DNA of 64,000 nucleotides from Rhodamnia argentea (lineage: Eukaryota > Streptophyta > Magnoliopsida > Myrtales > Myrtaceae), in the NCBI RefSeq assembly GCF_020921035.1, contig NC_063155.1, positions 26,715,294 to 26,779,293 of the forward strand, in the 5' to 3' direction. Positions 1 through 12,800 of this stretch are shown here, in pieces; the stretch's first letter is position 1; every line of letters begins with the position of its first letter. The translations under genes were made by a program, and so were the position numbers. A model generated the notes under the pieces. It was given only the letters and a program-made list of their open reading frames with translations, was not told the origin of the DNA and ran no database searches.

Positions 1-630
1 GAGCAAGTCGCTGTAACTGTAAGAAGCAATCCTGCCAAACTGGCTGAGAAGCTCATTGTTCACGTAATTTCCTTTCTCCAACTTCATTAATGGTACTTTA
101 CCATATGCAAGCTAAAACCTCTAACTTCCATCTTTTCGTCTCGCTTTTGAATGGGAATAGATAAAAGGGCGTGGCAAAGAAGTTCCCACGGCGGCGCCAA
201 AGCGGAAAGAAGATAAATCGGGTAATTAGAATTTTCACGGATCGCATCTCAGCATATTGCTAAATTCCTTTTTGTGAAGCATCTCCACATTTTCTCCTCC
301 CATTACTTTCACATTAGAATCACCAAAGAACCCTAGGGAGGGACACAAAAACACATCGACCGAGTAAGTCGATGTAGCAAGGCTTATTAGATTATCAAAC
401 AAGAGTCACCTCTGAATAGTCTCCCTCGCAATGTAGCATACCTCTACAGAAAGCAATCTGTTTCACATGTTTAGCACTCAAGATTAGGCATCTGTATGTG
501 TCGTTGAATGACTCTATGCTTTGCGCCTAGCCATCTCTACTAACTAGAACATTATTAGGATAAAGATGGATATATTGAAATACATTGAGTCGGTCACCCA
601 CCGATAATTTCATTTAAGTTCATGTATGTA

Positions 631-656
631 GAGAGAGAGAGAGAGAGAGAGAGAGA
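631..656. repeat. (GA)n microsatellite
   Basis: An uninterrupted GA dinucleotide run of about 26 bases in intergenic DNA. A simple repeat with no other signal around it. Confidence 0.9.
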
Positions 657-2519
657 TGTTTAGGCCTTCATCCACTTATGAAGAATCGTGTAAAGCTTGC
701 TTCTATTTAGATGTCGAAGAGTACTATGACCGTGTTCGAGTGACAAACATGACATTGACTGTTTTCCTTCAAAGAGAAATCAACCATCTTATGGCATGTC
801 ATCGAAAGTTCATGTCTAGCTTGTGAACATAATAAGTTTCCATCTAGGCCTAGTTCATTATTTTACCATCAATGCGAAGCACAAATGCTATTTTTCGCTG
901 AGTTTTCGTCAAAGAAATAGTAACAAAGTTGTTATTCATGACATGTGTGGTTTATCAGAATAAGGAACAACGTGATATAAGCAAACGCAACAATTAAACC
1001 GCCTACACGAAAAAGGTTGTCGTGCTCTCATCGTTGGTCCTTATCACTACGCATCCATGATTGGGGCCCATCTTCCAGACAGATGTAGATTAGTTTAACC
1101 TACGAATAAGGCAATGACTTGGAAGATCTGCATGGGGATAGGTTGGATGGATTAAGAGCACACTTCTGGTACAACAAGTAATTAACTAAACCTAGAACCC
1201 GGAAAACCGTTGCTGCGATCGATGAGATCATACAGTTTTATCATTCTTTTTAGCCGGCGACGGTTCCTTCCAAGGACAAGCGAGCGAGAGCCATAGGCTA
1301 CGAGCATAACATGAGGAACGTGTTTGGAGCGGACCTCATCGTACCAACTCCCAACACCATCTCCATCGATATCATTAACTTAATGATCTGGTATAGATTA
1401 AACGACGAGCTAAACAAGTGTTTTTCGTGGGCTTTGATGTGATATGTCCCAGGTGGGGATGGCGTCGGCAGCAGAGAACCAGGCCCGGCGACGATGCATG
1501 GGAAGGACAAGAGAGGGACATGGAGAGAATGGGGGGAGGGGACCGACCCGACCCAATATTTTACCATGGATTATTCCCAAGTCCGAAGACGACGCCCGAT
1601 TCACAACAAGTCCTTGCCGGTTGGTCCATGAAAAAAAAAAAGAAGCCTTTTGTCCCCTTAAATTTTTGTCCTAGGAGAACGTATATGTTTATACATATAT
1701 AGAGTCTCCCTTTTTAAGGACACTCCAAACAAAACGACCCCTCGTTCGCTCTACAAAATTTTCTGAAAAGACAGGAAAGCCGTGTCTTTTCCTGCGAGTA
1801 GGGAAATGAGGGAAGTGTCTTAAAAACATCTCTCTCGTGGCCGACATCGTCGAGCAAAACCCTAATGCTTTGGACCCCGCACCCCGACCACGAGCATTCC
1901 CAGGGTGGGTGGCTCGTGCATGGAGAAGTTTCCATTGTTTAATTAATTTAAGGTACAGACTAGGGCACGGTCCCGAGCCCGGTCAAGCTCCGTCAAGCGT
2001 CCTTCGGCTTATGGAATTACGAGAATGGATCGAATTTTGTGTTCGTTTATCATCTTTTTGTTCAATCTTTGCATGCCGTATGGTTCGGAACGTGTGCATG
2101 TGGACTCTGGTGCAAGAATGCTTGACACGAAGCGATGATGTTTTTTGAAAATTCCTATGATTGTACAGGGCCCACAGGTAGTTTCGTTCTCAAACGCAAC
2201 GAAATGGTGAAGTGGGATTCATGTTTTTGAGAGTCCTTGGGACTTGCATGAGATGCGATCTTTGATTTTATTTTGATTTTCAATGGTCGATGGGATTGCA
2301 TCGTTTCGTGAATAGGTATTTGCAGAAAAAACAAGTATCTCTGAGGCTGCTAGGGCCTTAACATATGATAATCCTACCTTGTCCCTCGGTGGCTTTGTCC
2401 TGGCCTGAAAATTATGAGTAGTTTTGCGGTTAGAACGTGGACAAGAAAGAAGGACTAGGTAATTTTTGTTGCGTTGTTGATTAGTTGAGATCAACCGGGC
2501 AAGTTCAAGTGATCTTTTG

Positions 2520-3190
2520 AGAAAATTACCAAAAACGTCCTAAACATATTGCAATTTTACCGATTCAATTCTACATCCATTTTTTTTAGCCAATTGAGTT
2601 TTAAACCTTTTACAATTGTATCAATTCGGTCCATTTGACCAACCAACTCTGACGTAGCAATTTTTTAACAGCTTTTTTTAAATTTCTTTTTTTAGGGTTT
2701 GGGCCGCCGATTCCTTGGGTGAGGGCTCACTACTGTCGCCCAGCCGCGGGCTAGGGTTAGCGACCCTCACCGAGGCCAACAAAGGCCGCAACCCTCGCCC
2801 AGCTGCCGGCGAGGGCCACGACCCTCACCCCGGGGGGCCAACGAGGTCACCGGCCCTCGACTTATGGCTAGGAGGGCTGCCAGCCCAAACCCTAAAAAAA
2901 AGACAGAAAAAAATTTGTTGAAAATTTTTTTAAAAAAAATTCAAAAATTCGAATATTATTTAAAAAAATTACCACGTCGGTGCAAGCAACGTTGCATCAA
3001 CGTCGGCCGGTCAAATGGACCGAATTGACACAATTGCAATAGGTTTAAGACTTAATTGGCAAAAAAAAAAAAGATTTAAGATTAAATTAGCACAATAGCA
3101 ATAGGTTTAAGACTTAATTGGCCAAAAAAAAAATTATGACTGAATTGGCACAATAGCAATAGATTTACGACTTTTTTGGTAATTTTCCCA
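2520..3190. mobile_element. Foldback (long-inverted-arm) non-autonomous element, family A copy 1
   Basis: Both ends carry the same AT-rich phrase in inverted orientation: the left end reads GAAAATTACCAAAAACGTCC and the right end ends in TTTTTTGGTAATTTTCCC. Further inside, the phrase TCGGTCCATTTGACC also recurs inverted near 2628 and 3010. Between the arms (about 2695-2895) lies a GC-rich core with repeated CCCTCGCC/GAGGGC words. The right arm contains three partial tandem copies of a unit with CAATAGCAATAGGTTTAAGAC. There is no transposase. I could not find a clean target-site duplication for this copy. Confidence 0.65.
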
Positions 3191-3429
3191 GTCTTTCTGC
3201 TTATGTCCAAAATCCAAAATCGTTTTATCTGCTTCTTTTTTATTCAAAAACATTCTCATACTCTTTAAATGTTTAGTTCATCCATTAATTTTTTTTCTCT
3301 TTCACCAATCAAATTTTGATAACATGGACCCAGACTGCAAATAGGGATGTCGAAGTCCCGTGTGACGTTATATGATTCGCTCAAATTTATTATGTGCCAC
3401 ATCAGTCGACATAAAGCGCTACAAAAAAA

Positions 3430-3474
3430 CACACACACACACACAATTTTGAGAGAGAGAGAGAGAGAGAGAGA
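3430..3474. repeat. Compound (AC)n-(GA)n microsatellite
   Basis: An AC run followed after a few bases by a GA run, together about 45 bases. Simple sequence only. Confidence 0.9.
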
Positions 3475-5113
3475 ACCAATTAAGAAGTCATATCGCAGTA
3501 CCATCTCCAAAATAAGTAGCAATGAGGATTTCTTGATGGTGAGAGTGAAATTGATCGGTGACAAGTGTTCTTCATCGCGGCCTGGTCAGTGGTCACTCGA
3601 GCTCGAAAGCTTGCGGCCATGAACATGTCAGCTTGAAGGCCGTGCCCACCATGGCCAAATCTAACTACGAAACTCATGGCCACGGTCACTCACGTTTGAG
3701 ATCGGGGCTCAAAGGCATCGGGCATCGTCGCCACTTGAGCTTTTGAGTCACAGCCATGGCGGCCGAGGGTGGGGTGAATATTACAGAATTACACGTTAGA
3801 AGAAGAAGAAGAAGATATTTCACAGTGTGTGATGGTTGCTTGCTGCCAACATTAGCGGAAGCCGACTGCAGTGGCACGGCGCGAGTATGCCATCACCGAA
3901 GAAGCTCCAGAAAGAGAACTTCTCAGTTTATCGTGCAGAACAAAATGAAGAAAACCTATTAAAAGTTGAAACTGCTCATGACGAGGTTAATTCATCTATT
4001 AAGAGCATATTCCGTGATCACAGAATTTTGCTTCACGTAAGTGAATCCCAGAACAACACTTGGTTCATATTTGGGACCAAAGACAAGCATATCCTTCTGC
4101 ATACATGCTTGTTGCAGCAGCATAGGAAAGCCGAGAGCTGCCTACCCGGCTCATGTTGTTCCATTAAATTCAAGAATGAGCAGAAAATTGGTTCGGATTG
4201 ATCGAGAACAGTGGGGAGGAATGCAGATCTGAACACTTGCCCTCATGCGAAGGTCGGTGAGATTCTGAAAGGAAAAGCATGCAAATCAACGAATGGATAG
4301 AACGGAAATACACTTTCCTACATTAATACCATGTCAAAAGTGCGTGCATAACCATTAAGCTTAAGTTAATAAAACACGTGCACATCGTGCTACACACATT
4401 AGTAGGTTGGAACATGTCGGACTCTCACGCGACACTTCCTTTTGTGAATCAGAGATTCAGAGACATTCTTCTAACTGAACTCTTTGCAATTGGCACCCCG
4501 GCCTACCACCCAAGAGTGAAAAATACTGACTTCCTTAACATTTCATAGCAGCAGAGTAAAGAGTTTTATTTGCAGTAGGATCAAAACTACAAAAGACCGC
4601 CTTACAACAAGAACTAGTTAAAGACATTAATGCGGAAAGCATATTTTTCTTCCTTAACCATGCACAATTTCCAATCAAAGGAACACAGCAGCATCAAATC
4701 AGACAATTGTTATGGACTATTTGGATGTCTGGTCCTTGTCTGCGAACACAAACCAGGATAGCCACAAGACCGTATCGGTGACAAAATGCAAGTGTGAATT
4801 GTTCTATGACTCATTGCAGGAACATATCTCAATTTTTCATCGTATTTCATGTCCTAAACAGGAAAAGGAAAGAACGCAGAGGCCTAAAATGCAAGCCAAC
4901 CTCTCCAAAGGACCATGAGAAAGAATGGCAGAAAAACCAGTAGTCTTATTCACGGAGTTCATAGGGGCAAATGAACGATTCTATCTACCACCATTGGTTA
5001 TTAACACTGCCAATCTACAACTCTCGACAGAGTCCAGCCATATCTCAACATGGCTCGAGCAATAGAGCAGGGATTAGGACCAAAAATTTACACATAGAAG
5101 TGATTACCCGAGT

Positions 5114-6343
5114 TCAGAGGCAGCAACTATAGCACCGAATCAACCCATTCTCATTGCAATCCAGGCACCTCCGAGTCTGCCCTTCGTCCTCATCAAATAC
5201 CTTCCTACTACCATCACAGCTGGAGCAGGGCACGAATCTCGCATCCCCACAAGTCTCACAGACGGATCCCGAATCTTTGACAGGCAATCCGTCCAAGAGC
5301 TTCGCCATCTCACCAGCCTCATTGAGTTGCTTAATCTCCTCAGCCCCACCGACATGTTTCCCCCTAACAAAAACTTGAGGCAAGCTAAGCGCCTTCCCTC
5401 TAAGCGCGCCCTGCAGCTCGCTCTTGTACGAAGAATCCATGGAAATGTCCCTCTCATCCACATGCACTCTGAATCCCTTAAGTATCATTCTCACAGCACA
5501 GCAATCCTCGTAAGTCTTCCTAATTCCTCTCAAACTAGTGAAATAGAACAAGACTTTATCTTCTGCGCCTCTCATCCAGTTCTGATCATCACATGCCAAA
5601 GTGTTAGCAGTGGCCGGTCTTGCAGGCCCAACCGTTCGTGTTTGGCTCGGATTGCTCTCCGATTGCCTAGAACACAACGCACGCCTGTAACTATACACCA
5701 CGTTGGGGTCCATCTTGGCCAACAGAGCTTCCTCAGACAAATGCTTCCACAGCGGCTTCGTCTCCCATGAGGGGCTTATCGCCAACATCTCCGACAACTT
5801 CACCGGAAAAGATGACGAATCACGCACGTTCCTAACAGACCCATCAAAGCTAGTGTACCTACAGGAACTGGGTTTCGTTGCAAAGCCGTAATCCGAAGAA
5901 CGCAGCTTACCGGAGGGATTCCCGGAGACGAAATCGGAGTCGTCGAGACCGTCCATGAGCTCCCAAGTGTTGATGACGGAGTCCGACGAGAGGGACTCCT
6001 TCGCATCGCCGTCGGCCGGGGCGCCGTCGCCACGGCCCGTGTTTCGGCCGGAAAAATCGGGGCTCCCGGAGGCGAATGTCGGGGTTTTGGCCGGGTTGGT
6101 GAGGCGGAGGGAGCCGTAGGTGGTGGAGGTGAGACAGACCAGGTGGTGGGTGTCGCCCTTCCGGAGAGCCGGGTGGTGTACGAGCGGGGAGGGGAGAGAG
6201 AGGGCTCGAGGCTTCTTGAGCGGCGATGAGTCCAGGGAGAGAGTGGTGGCAGTGGAATCCAGAGAAGAAGAGGACGGAGACTTGTGGTCTTCTTCTAGGT
6301 ACTTGCTGAGGATAGCGTCGAGCCTTGAAGCAGAGCAGCCCAT
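5114..6343 (-). CDS. Glutaredoxin-like protein with C-terminal Cys-rich zinc-binding tail
   Basis: Intronless, 409 aa. The start is placed at 6343 because this gives MGCSAS, a good N-myristoylation (Gly2) plus palmitoylation (Cys3) signal. An in-frame ATG at 6412 would add 23 residues encoded largely by the CT/GA-rich leader and is less likely. Residues 1-255 are low-complexity Ser/Pro/Asp-rich. The glutaredoxin fold is at about 262-352 (VLFYFTSLRGIRKTYEDC, then the LPQVFVRGKHVGGAEEI substrate and glutathione-site region). Four CxxC pairs follow at about 362-408 (CETC, CSSC, CLDC, CYSC), as in the DnaJ-type Cys cluster. The usual CPYC/CGFS active site is absent and TSLRGIR stands in its place, as in the plant-specific glutaredoxin-like group. 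A thiol-oxidoreductase role is therefore doubtful. A membrane-attached adaptor or iron/zinc-binding role is inference. Confidence 0.9.
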   Translation of the reverse strand: MGCSASRLDAILSKYLEEDHKSPSSSSLDSTATTLSLDSSPLKKPRALSLPSPLVHHPALRKGDTHHLVCLTSTTYGSLRLTNPAKTPTFASGSPDFSGRNTGRGDGAPADGDAKESLSSDSVINTWELMDGLDDSDFVSGNPSGKLRSSDYGFATKPSSCRYTSFDGSVRNVRDSSSFPVKLSEMLAISPSWETKPLWKHLSEEALLAKMDPNVVYSYRRALCSRQSESNPSQTRTVGPARPATANTLACDDQNWMRGAEDKVLFYFTSLRGIRKTYEDCCAVRMILKGFRVHVDERDISMDSSYKSELQGALRGKALSLPQVFVRGKHVGGAEEIKQLNEAGEMAKLLDGLPVKDSGSVCETCGDARFVPCSSCDGSRKVFDEDEGQTRRCLDCNENGLIRCYSCCL

Positions 6344-6369
6344 GAATGAAACGAAGATGGAAGCAAATT

Positions 6370-6425
6370 GGCTCTCTCTCTCTCTCTCTCTACTGACCTC
6401 ACTCTCACTCACTCTCTCTCTACTG
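6370..6425. repeat. CT/GA-rich leader of the glutaredoxin-like gene
   Basis: Runs of CT (GA on the coding strand) lie 27-82 bases upstream of the chosen start codon. GA-rich 5' leaders are common in plant genes and can bind BPC/GAGA-type factors. That function is inference. Confidence 0.6.
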
Positions 6426-7269
6426 ATTTCTCTCCGGAAAAGTTTGCTCTTTTGGCATCAATTTTGACAGGAGAGAGAAACAGAAAAGTGGGTTTTGATT
6501 TTTCTTGGTGAAGAGTAGCGTTCAAGAGGGTTGGGTGGTTGGATGGAGATGAAATGAATGCAACCAAGCGAGACGGGAAATGGAAGGACGCGGATTTCAG
6601 GAGATCTTCTTTATCTGGATTAAAAGGCTGCTTTTTTAACGATGAAATGTCAGTGTCCATGAAGATCTTCCTCTCCTTCTCCTTCTCCTTCTCCTTCTCC
6701 TTTTTTGTCCTCTTTGAGTAAATTACAGCTTAGTTAGTAAGGTCGTGAAAAACACTAGTCAAATTAAGACTAAACTATGGTTATTGCTTTCTAAATCGTG
6801 TGTTGGGTCCTACCCTGAAAGTAGATTTTCTTTGTCTCTATGTTCGTCGCGTAAGCCCCATTTGTCCAGTGACGACGACTTGGACTTGGAAAAACATGTT
6901 CTTCGTCACGTGATTAGTGACCACAACCCCAAGAAAATCACGGGAGGAAAGATATTTTCCTACCGCGAGAGAACATTATGAGAATCGGCTCTTGCTTTTA
7001 AAGCGGCTCGTATAGGTCTGTCGAAGGTTTTGGTACCTTTAAGGCATTTGTTAGCTTGTTATTTATTCTCTTCTCCCTTGTTTTTCTTTTTTTTTCTGCA
7101 AGTTATCTTGTACCCAAAACAAATGCGCTACGCCAAGCTGCGCTACATCCCTTTCGATTGATCTACAGTATCAATGTTCGATAATGTTTCTTTGTTGTCG
7201 TGTCGGCAAGGCAGTGCCGTGTCTCGTTTAAACTAATTTAATCCATTGTAATGCATCATCTGTGATCTT

Positions 7270-7292
7270 TCATATATATATATATATATAAT
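7270..7292. repeat. (TA)n microsatellite
   Basis: A short TA dinucleotide run in intergenic DNA. Confidence 0.85.
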
Positions 7293-9303
7293 AATAAAAA
7301 AATAGCGCACGCAACTAGAATTGTTATTTAGGATTGCTATCACAAAAATTTTCAAATCGGTACATCCATACAATATCTATTTTAAACTAATTTTCGTGTC
7401 GTGACAAAACCCCAACCGATGTAGTAATAACAGGTCATCTTTGTATTTCCTCATGCTCTTGTTTTTTCGTTTTTGATCTTTTTTGGATGATGTATCATGA
7501 TCGAGCTGAGACCCAGAGAGGATAATCAATGTTTACCAGACCGAAGTTGGTATGCCGCCTTAAATGCATGGGGAGACAAGGAGCGAGCGAGCGAGCGAGT
7601 CTTGTGGGGGCAAGTGCCCGCACATTATTCAGGCGAAGAAAAAACAATCAATAATACCACAAGTTTTAATTTCCATAAAGCTCTTCGGTATTTGATTTGG
7701 GATTTTTCAAACACGTGAACATACTTAGTAATTAGAGATTTAGGATTTTCAAACATAAATATGAAATACATGTGTATATACATATTAATACCGATCTAAT
7801 CCGGGTACTCGAAATTGAAAATTGGACTGTTACAGGCCGATCCGATCCGGTACGATTCTTGCTAAACACACGGCACTCATAATTAATACCACACGGACCC
7901 GCGATGCAGATTGAAGGGGACAAGTGATGAGCCAGGTGGACCATCCGGGGTCCTACTGCCTGGATCCAAGACTTCTAGTTAGACCACAAAACGTGAAACC
8001 CAATTTGCCAACGACGTCCCGGCGGTTTTCATGAGCTGGTCCGGTCCCCCCCATCACTCCACCTCAGTGTCTCTCTTCTCCCTGCCTTCACGGAGAGGGA
8101 AAAGCGATGACATTGTCGCGACCTACGTGCTCGTCGTCAATCTGGAGAGCTTTTTTTTTTTTTTTAAATTAGGCGTACCGTCGATGTGAAAAATTTATTT
8201 ATGCCTTCATCGTCAGGGATGGCCAACATGTGAAAAGGGTCTTCGCTACTCCAATTAAGGATGCGAAAGAACAGTTTTGCCTCTTAGCGGACGGACCGAT
8301 AGCAAACAATATATTTCATGGCAAAAATACGTATCATAAATATACATAATCCGACGTGCTTTCATTGAAATTTTATTTTTACGCGCTAAACACATTTTCA
8401 GGTCAAGGTTTTTTTTTTTTAGGATGGTGGGCATTGGGTAAATAATTTCAGTATAGTAGCTAAATTCATATTTTAAGTTGAAGTCGAATGACAAAACTCA
8501 AGGTGCAAATGTGCTGGCCTGCAAAGATGTTGGCGAAACTTGAGCAGGGCATTTTATATTTTGCTAGGATATCTTATTCGAATGTTGAGTTACGAGCTTT
8601 ATGAATGTTTAGACTTCATAGAGTTAGGGGTTAAAATTATCCAAGTTAACTATATCGTCGCTTAAAAAGTTGTGTAGCTCTTGAATTTTTCTTCAAAATG
8701 TTCAATCGGCCCTACGAACATTCTCTTTTGGTATAAGTGGCTCCTTAAACTATACATATTATTTTGTTTATGTCGATCCCTCCAACAAAGTTACGGACTA
8801 AAATGTTGACGTGATCATTAATTCGCTGTTAAATAACCGACATTACATTCTGCGTGGCATTCAAAAAATAAAAATAAATCATAAATAAAGAATATCAATG
8901 AAAGTATTATTGAAATTTTGAGAGAAAAATGAAAATAAGTGAAAGGATAGATAGGGAGGAGTAGGATCCGAGGAGGTAAGGCACCGCTACGGTCCGGCCG
9001 GCATTAGCCGGCGGCTGCTGGCTAGTGGTCGAACGAGGGTCGGCGGCCCCCGCGACGGCGGGCAAGGGCTCCTCGGCCTTTTGTTTAGACACGCATGTAA
9101 TAAGCCCATTAAAACGGCCCCACGGCCCAAATGCGTGCTCTATCCAAAACAAAGCCTACCAGCTGAGGACGAAGATATTTGTCACTCCCACACACAGAGC
9201 CCCCCCCATTGTCGCAAAAATCTGCAAGCTGACCGAAAGCGAGGCGAACCGATTCGTGTTCTGCTCCGAGCGATTCTCTCGAGCTGATCGCGTTGATCAT
9301 CAG

Positions 9304-9828
9304 GTTTGAGAATCTTCCGTCCTTCCTTCCTCTTCGTGTCTCGTTCGTATCGATTCATCGTGTTTCCCGTGATATGATGGCGCCGCGGTTTGGTTTTCCG
9401 AGGCTTGGATCGATTTGTTGGGCGCACGAGCTATTTGCTCAGGGGAAGAGATTTATCGGGGACGATTTTGTCGCCCTGTTCTCGTCGTTGAATTATTTTT
9501 CGTTTCAATTTAATCAGCAAAAGCTCGAGTTAGGTTTAAGGTTTTTTCGTCTCCTGAATTCGAAATGGTTCGTTTTTTTTTTTTTTTTTTTGCTCGATCG
9601 CTTGTGTGGGACAATTGAGCTGCGTTTCCTGCTTCTGAAGCGCACGAGTGACGTTTCTTAGTTGCTTGGTGTTTGGTTGGCTGGAAAATGCATGAGAGGC
9701 GAAATTTGAGTTATTTACGTTGATAGGTATGATGGGAGTTTGGAATCCTGATAGGACTGAATTGTGTACATCAGTTTGTGTTGTGTTCTTTCATGTGCTT
9801 ATGTTAAGAACGATGACCCTTTTAGCAG
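9304..9828 (+). other. Probable 5'-UTR intron of the SMAP-domain gene
   Basis: A donor-like CATCAG/GTTTGAG at 9303/9304 and an acceptor TTTAGCAG/GTGCTG at 9828/9829 flank a T-rich stretch just before the start codon at 9844. Leader introns at this place are common in plant housekeeping genes. Transcript data would settle it. Confidence 0.5.
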
Positions 9829-9843
9829 GTGCTGCTATTGATC

Positions 9844-12800
9844 ATGGACCCCAAAGCTCAGTCTTCGCCTCCAAATATTGCTGATGTGAAGGCAGCATTC
9901 CACAAGCCATCGAATGACGCGTCTAATAGGAACTATCGACGTCATTCTCCAGCTAGCAACTCATCTTCATCCGATGGTCTGTTCCTTTTCCATCTTTTGA
10001 CGGATGGCTTATGGTATTGTGAGGTCTCGATATTTGTCTGTTATATATGTAATTCTCGAACTGCTCGATGTTGACTATTCTGGAATTAGTGGGCAGTGGT
10101 CTTTGCTGTGATCACGATGAAATTTTAGTTTGATTGAAGCGTCACTGCTCTATAGCACTTTTCTAGTTCAGTGTGGCACTTTCCAAATGGTATTGGGCTG
10201 AGATGTCTCTAACTAATTTGATTACATCGCTTGAGCTTTTATTGTTGTTTGTGTAATATTTGAAATGCATTGTCACAACTATGGCTGGTGGGCATTTGAT
10301 CATTCATGGCTCATGTATGCACTTCATTTTCAGCAACATTAGGATATTATATAATTTGTCGCCCAAGAGGCATAAGTAGGAAAAAAAACTCGAGAGGTTT
10401 GCATAAAAATTTACTGCCAAGGACAGTGTCTACATTTGGCAAAATAGAGGAAAGCTTGTGGGAAGCAATATTTGTTAAAAATTCGGTGGATATCTTTTAC
10501 ATTGAAAAGAAAATCTGCTTTCTGAAGCATTCGTGCACATTGTTCACCAGATATGTCAGTACTGAATTGTTTCTTTGGCTGATTATTCTGTACCAAAAGT
10601 AACCTAGTGAAGTATTATACTGAAAAGGCACTTCTCTTGCTGAAGCAGTTTGTGACAAAGCAATTCTTCCTAATGAGTAATTTGTGTTTTACAAAATTTT
10701 ATTAGTAATTGCCCTTGGAAACTTTTCTCTCCATGTTCTTCAGGGAGTCCCGAGCACGTCCGGGCATATAGCCCAAAGTATGGAAGGGATGATGCTTCTA
10801 GGCCCCCTGAATATCGAGAAAGAAAGAAGGCTGATGAGAAGGATTTATACAAAGATTCTGGACGGAGCCACTACATCAGGGGTGGTGATTCATATACGTA
10901 TTCTGATCGTCATGCCTCCAGGGGTTCTCGTGGTTTCTCTAGAATTGGCGAGCAGACCAGACATCGCATGGATGAAGAAGAGAGGGATCATCACAAGTCC
11001 ACTCATGGGGTTCGAGAATCAAAAAGGGGCTCTTATTCTGATCGTACAAGGCGAGACAGTGATTATAGCAGATCGAAGGACTTTACACAGGATGGGGACA
11101 GATATTCCCGAGATAAGTATGACGACTTAGGTCACAGAAGTAAAGATAGGGAAAAAGAGTCTGGGAGGAGAAATGATAATTTTGAAGAGTCAGAGAGGGA
11201 TCGTCGTAAGCGGGATGTAGATGATCGAAGTGAGAGAAAGGATTATCACAGGAGTTCAGGAGATCGCCGAATTGATAGGACTCTTTCTAGAGAAGAATCC
11301 AAGGGGTACCATAGTTCTTGTACAGCTAGAAGGGATACTGATGGACATCAATCTAAAGAAGGTAATAGAAATGATGTGAGGGATAGGGACAGTCAAAAGC
11401 TTGCCAAAGAAAAGAAGAGTTCTGATGATTGCAGCCTTATGAAGAAGGACAAGGATCAGCAGAAAAGAGGAGCAGATAAGCATTTAGACAATTCAACTGT
11501 CTTTAAGAGTGACAAGAGTTCCCCAACCAAAAGACCGAGGCTTTTCAGCTCCGAAAGGGACCCTATCTTCAACAAGGATGGTAATATTTTTGTCAGTTGT
11601 TAATTGTGCATCATTCATCACTCTCCCTCAAGATGGTCTGATTTCAGTAGGTTTGGTAAATGTGGGTTTTCCCTCTTTGCTATTCCTTATACTGCCTCGT
11701 TACTTTTTTTATTTGTCATGGTAGATAATGCGAAGCACTCATTGGGTCTGAAGGAATCTCAGGAGACCAGTGTCAAAGCAATTGAATCACAGCCCCATGC
11801 CTGTGGAACTGAGGCTGCTAATGATCTGAGTGCTGCAAAATCTGCTGCTATGAGGGCTGCTGAGATGGGTATGTTTTGTTCGTTGTTTTGTTTAACATTT
11901 AACTTCATGTGTTCGGATCTTTTTGCCTTAATTTTGTTATGATCTACTTGTTGCATTTCTAAGTTATTCTGGTTGTGACTTATCTTGCTGAAGTATGGCT
12001 ATGAAAAGGTTGTTTTGATGTGGGTATGTTGGCTTCTTGTAAACAACATTAGTTTCCTGTTGGAATATCCTCTTACAATTATATCTCCTTGAGGCAAGCT
12101 TCAGTTATTCCTCTCTTATCATTAAAACTATAACCTTTCTCTATTTCTATATTTTCAAGGGGGATGGTTTTTGTTATGACTTGGATCTAGTTGAGACTGA
12201 TACATTTTTGAGGCAAAAAATGCTTCAGCTAATTCTCTCTTCTAATGAAATACAAATTTTCTCCTCTATTCTCCTGGCCCTGGGAGATGGGCTTTGGCTG
12301 TTATCAATTAACTGGTTGATTCTTTGTCAAATCAGGTTTGTGATGCCCTGCATATGCTCCAGTAAGGAATATAATAAATGTGATCATGAGTTCAAGGACA
12401 TATGCTCGGTTACTTGTTCCACTGTTTGTCTAGTAAAATTGATCTTTTCCCTTATGGTTCATTTTAGTAACATTTATGACTCGGTTTTGTGGGAAATTGC
12501 ATTAATTTGTTTTGAAACTTTTTGGGAGATGATTTTGAAGCATGATTACTTGGTCTTTCACCTTTGTCTAGACTGACTTGTCTCTTAGTTTTATTGTTCC
12601 CTCATCGGAGCTTTCTCTTGATGCTTGTTGTCATTCTGTATTTTTCTCATCTTGTCAATCATATAGAGCTCGACTCGTTATGAGCCTTTTCGGGTTTCTT
12701 CTGAAGGCAAGGTTATTCTGTGGCCTTATACCTTAAGTTGCTTTTCAATGATCTAGTAATGTCTTTTCGTGCACAGTTTCCCTGAACTGGGTATATAGTG

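Larger units (their letters stand above)
1..5113. other. Gene-poor intergenic region
   Basis: I see no supported protein gene here. Open frames are short, overlap on both strands and show no family motif. The stretch holds GA and AC/GA microsatellites, one foldback transposon (listed separately) and otherwise AT-rich unique sequence. The part nearest 5113 probably includes the 3' untranslated region of the minus-strand glutaredoxin-like gene. Confidence 0.6.
6344..9190. other. Intergenic region between divergent promoters
   Basis: Lies between the minus-strand glutaredoxin-like gene and the plus-strand SMAP-domain gene, so it must hold both promoters. It contains a TCCTTC repeat near 6670-6705, a (TA)n run near 7270-7292 and a T-rich run near 8152-8165. 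A transposon-like patch at about 8640-9075 has an AT-rich arm followed by a GC-rich core with GAGGGTCGG/GCCGGC words; no right arm was found. No coding sequence is supported. Confidence 0.55.

Noticed and set aside
1-75. Possible coding exon end (frame EQVAVTVRSNPAKLAEKLIVH followed by GTAATT)
   Set aside because: Only about 20 codons before the window edge, no family recognised, and no continuation exon found downstream.
1298-2148. Overlapping open frames on both strands
   Set aside because: No domain, low-complexity composition and no splice-consistent partners; look like chance frames.
3756-4236. Frames of 60-121 codons on both strands
   Set aside because: No recognisable family and overlapping opposite frames of equal quality.
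12181-12576. 131-codon plus-strand frame
   Set aside because: Lies wholly inside intron 3 of the SMAP-domain gene and is rich in intron-like T runs; no motif.
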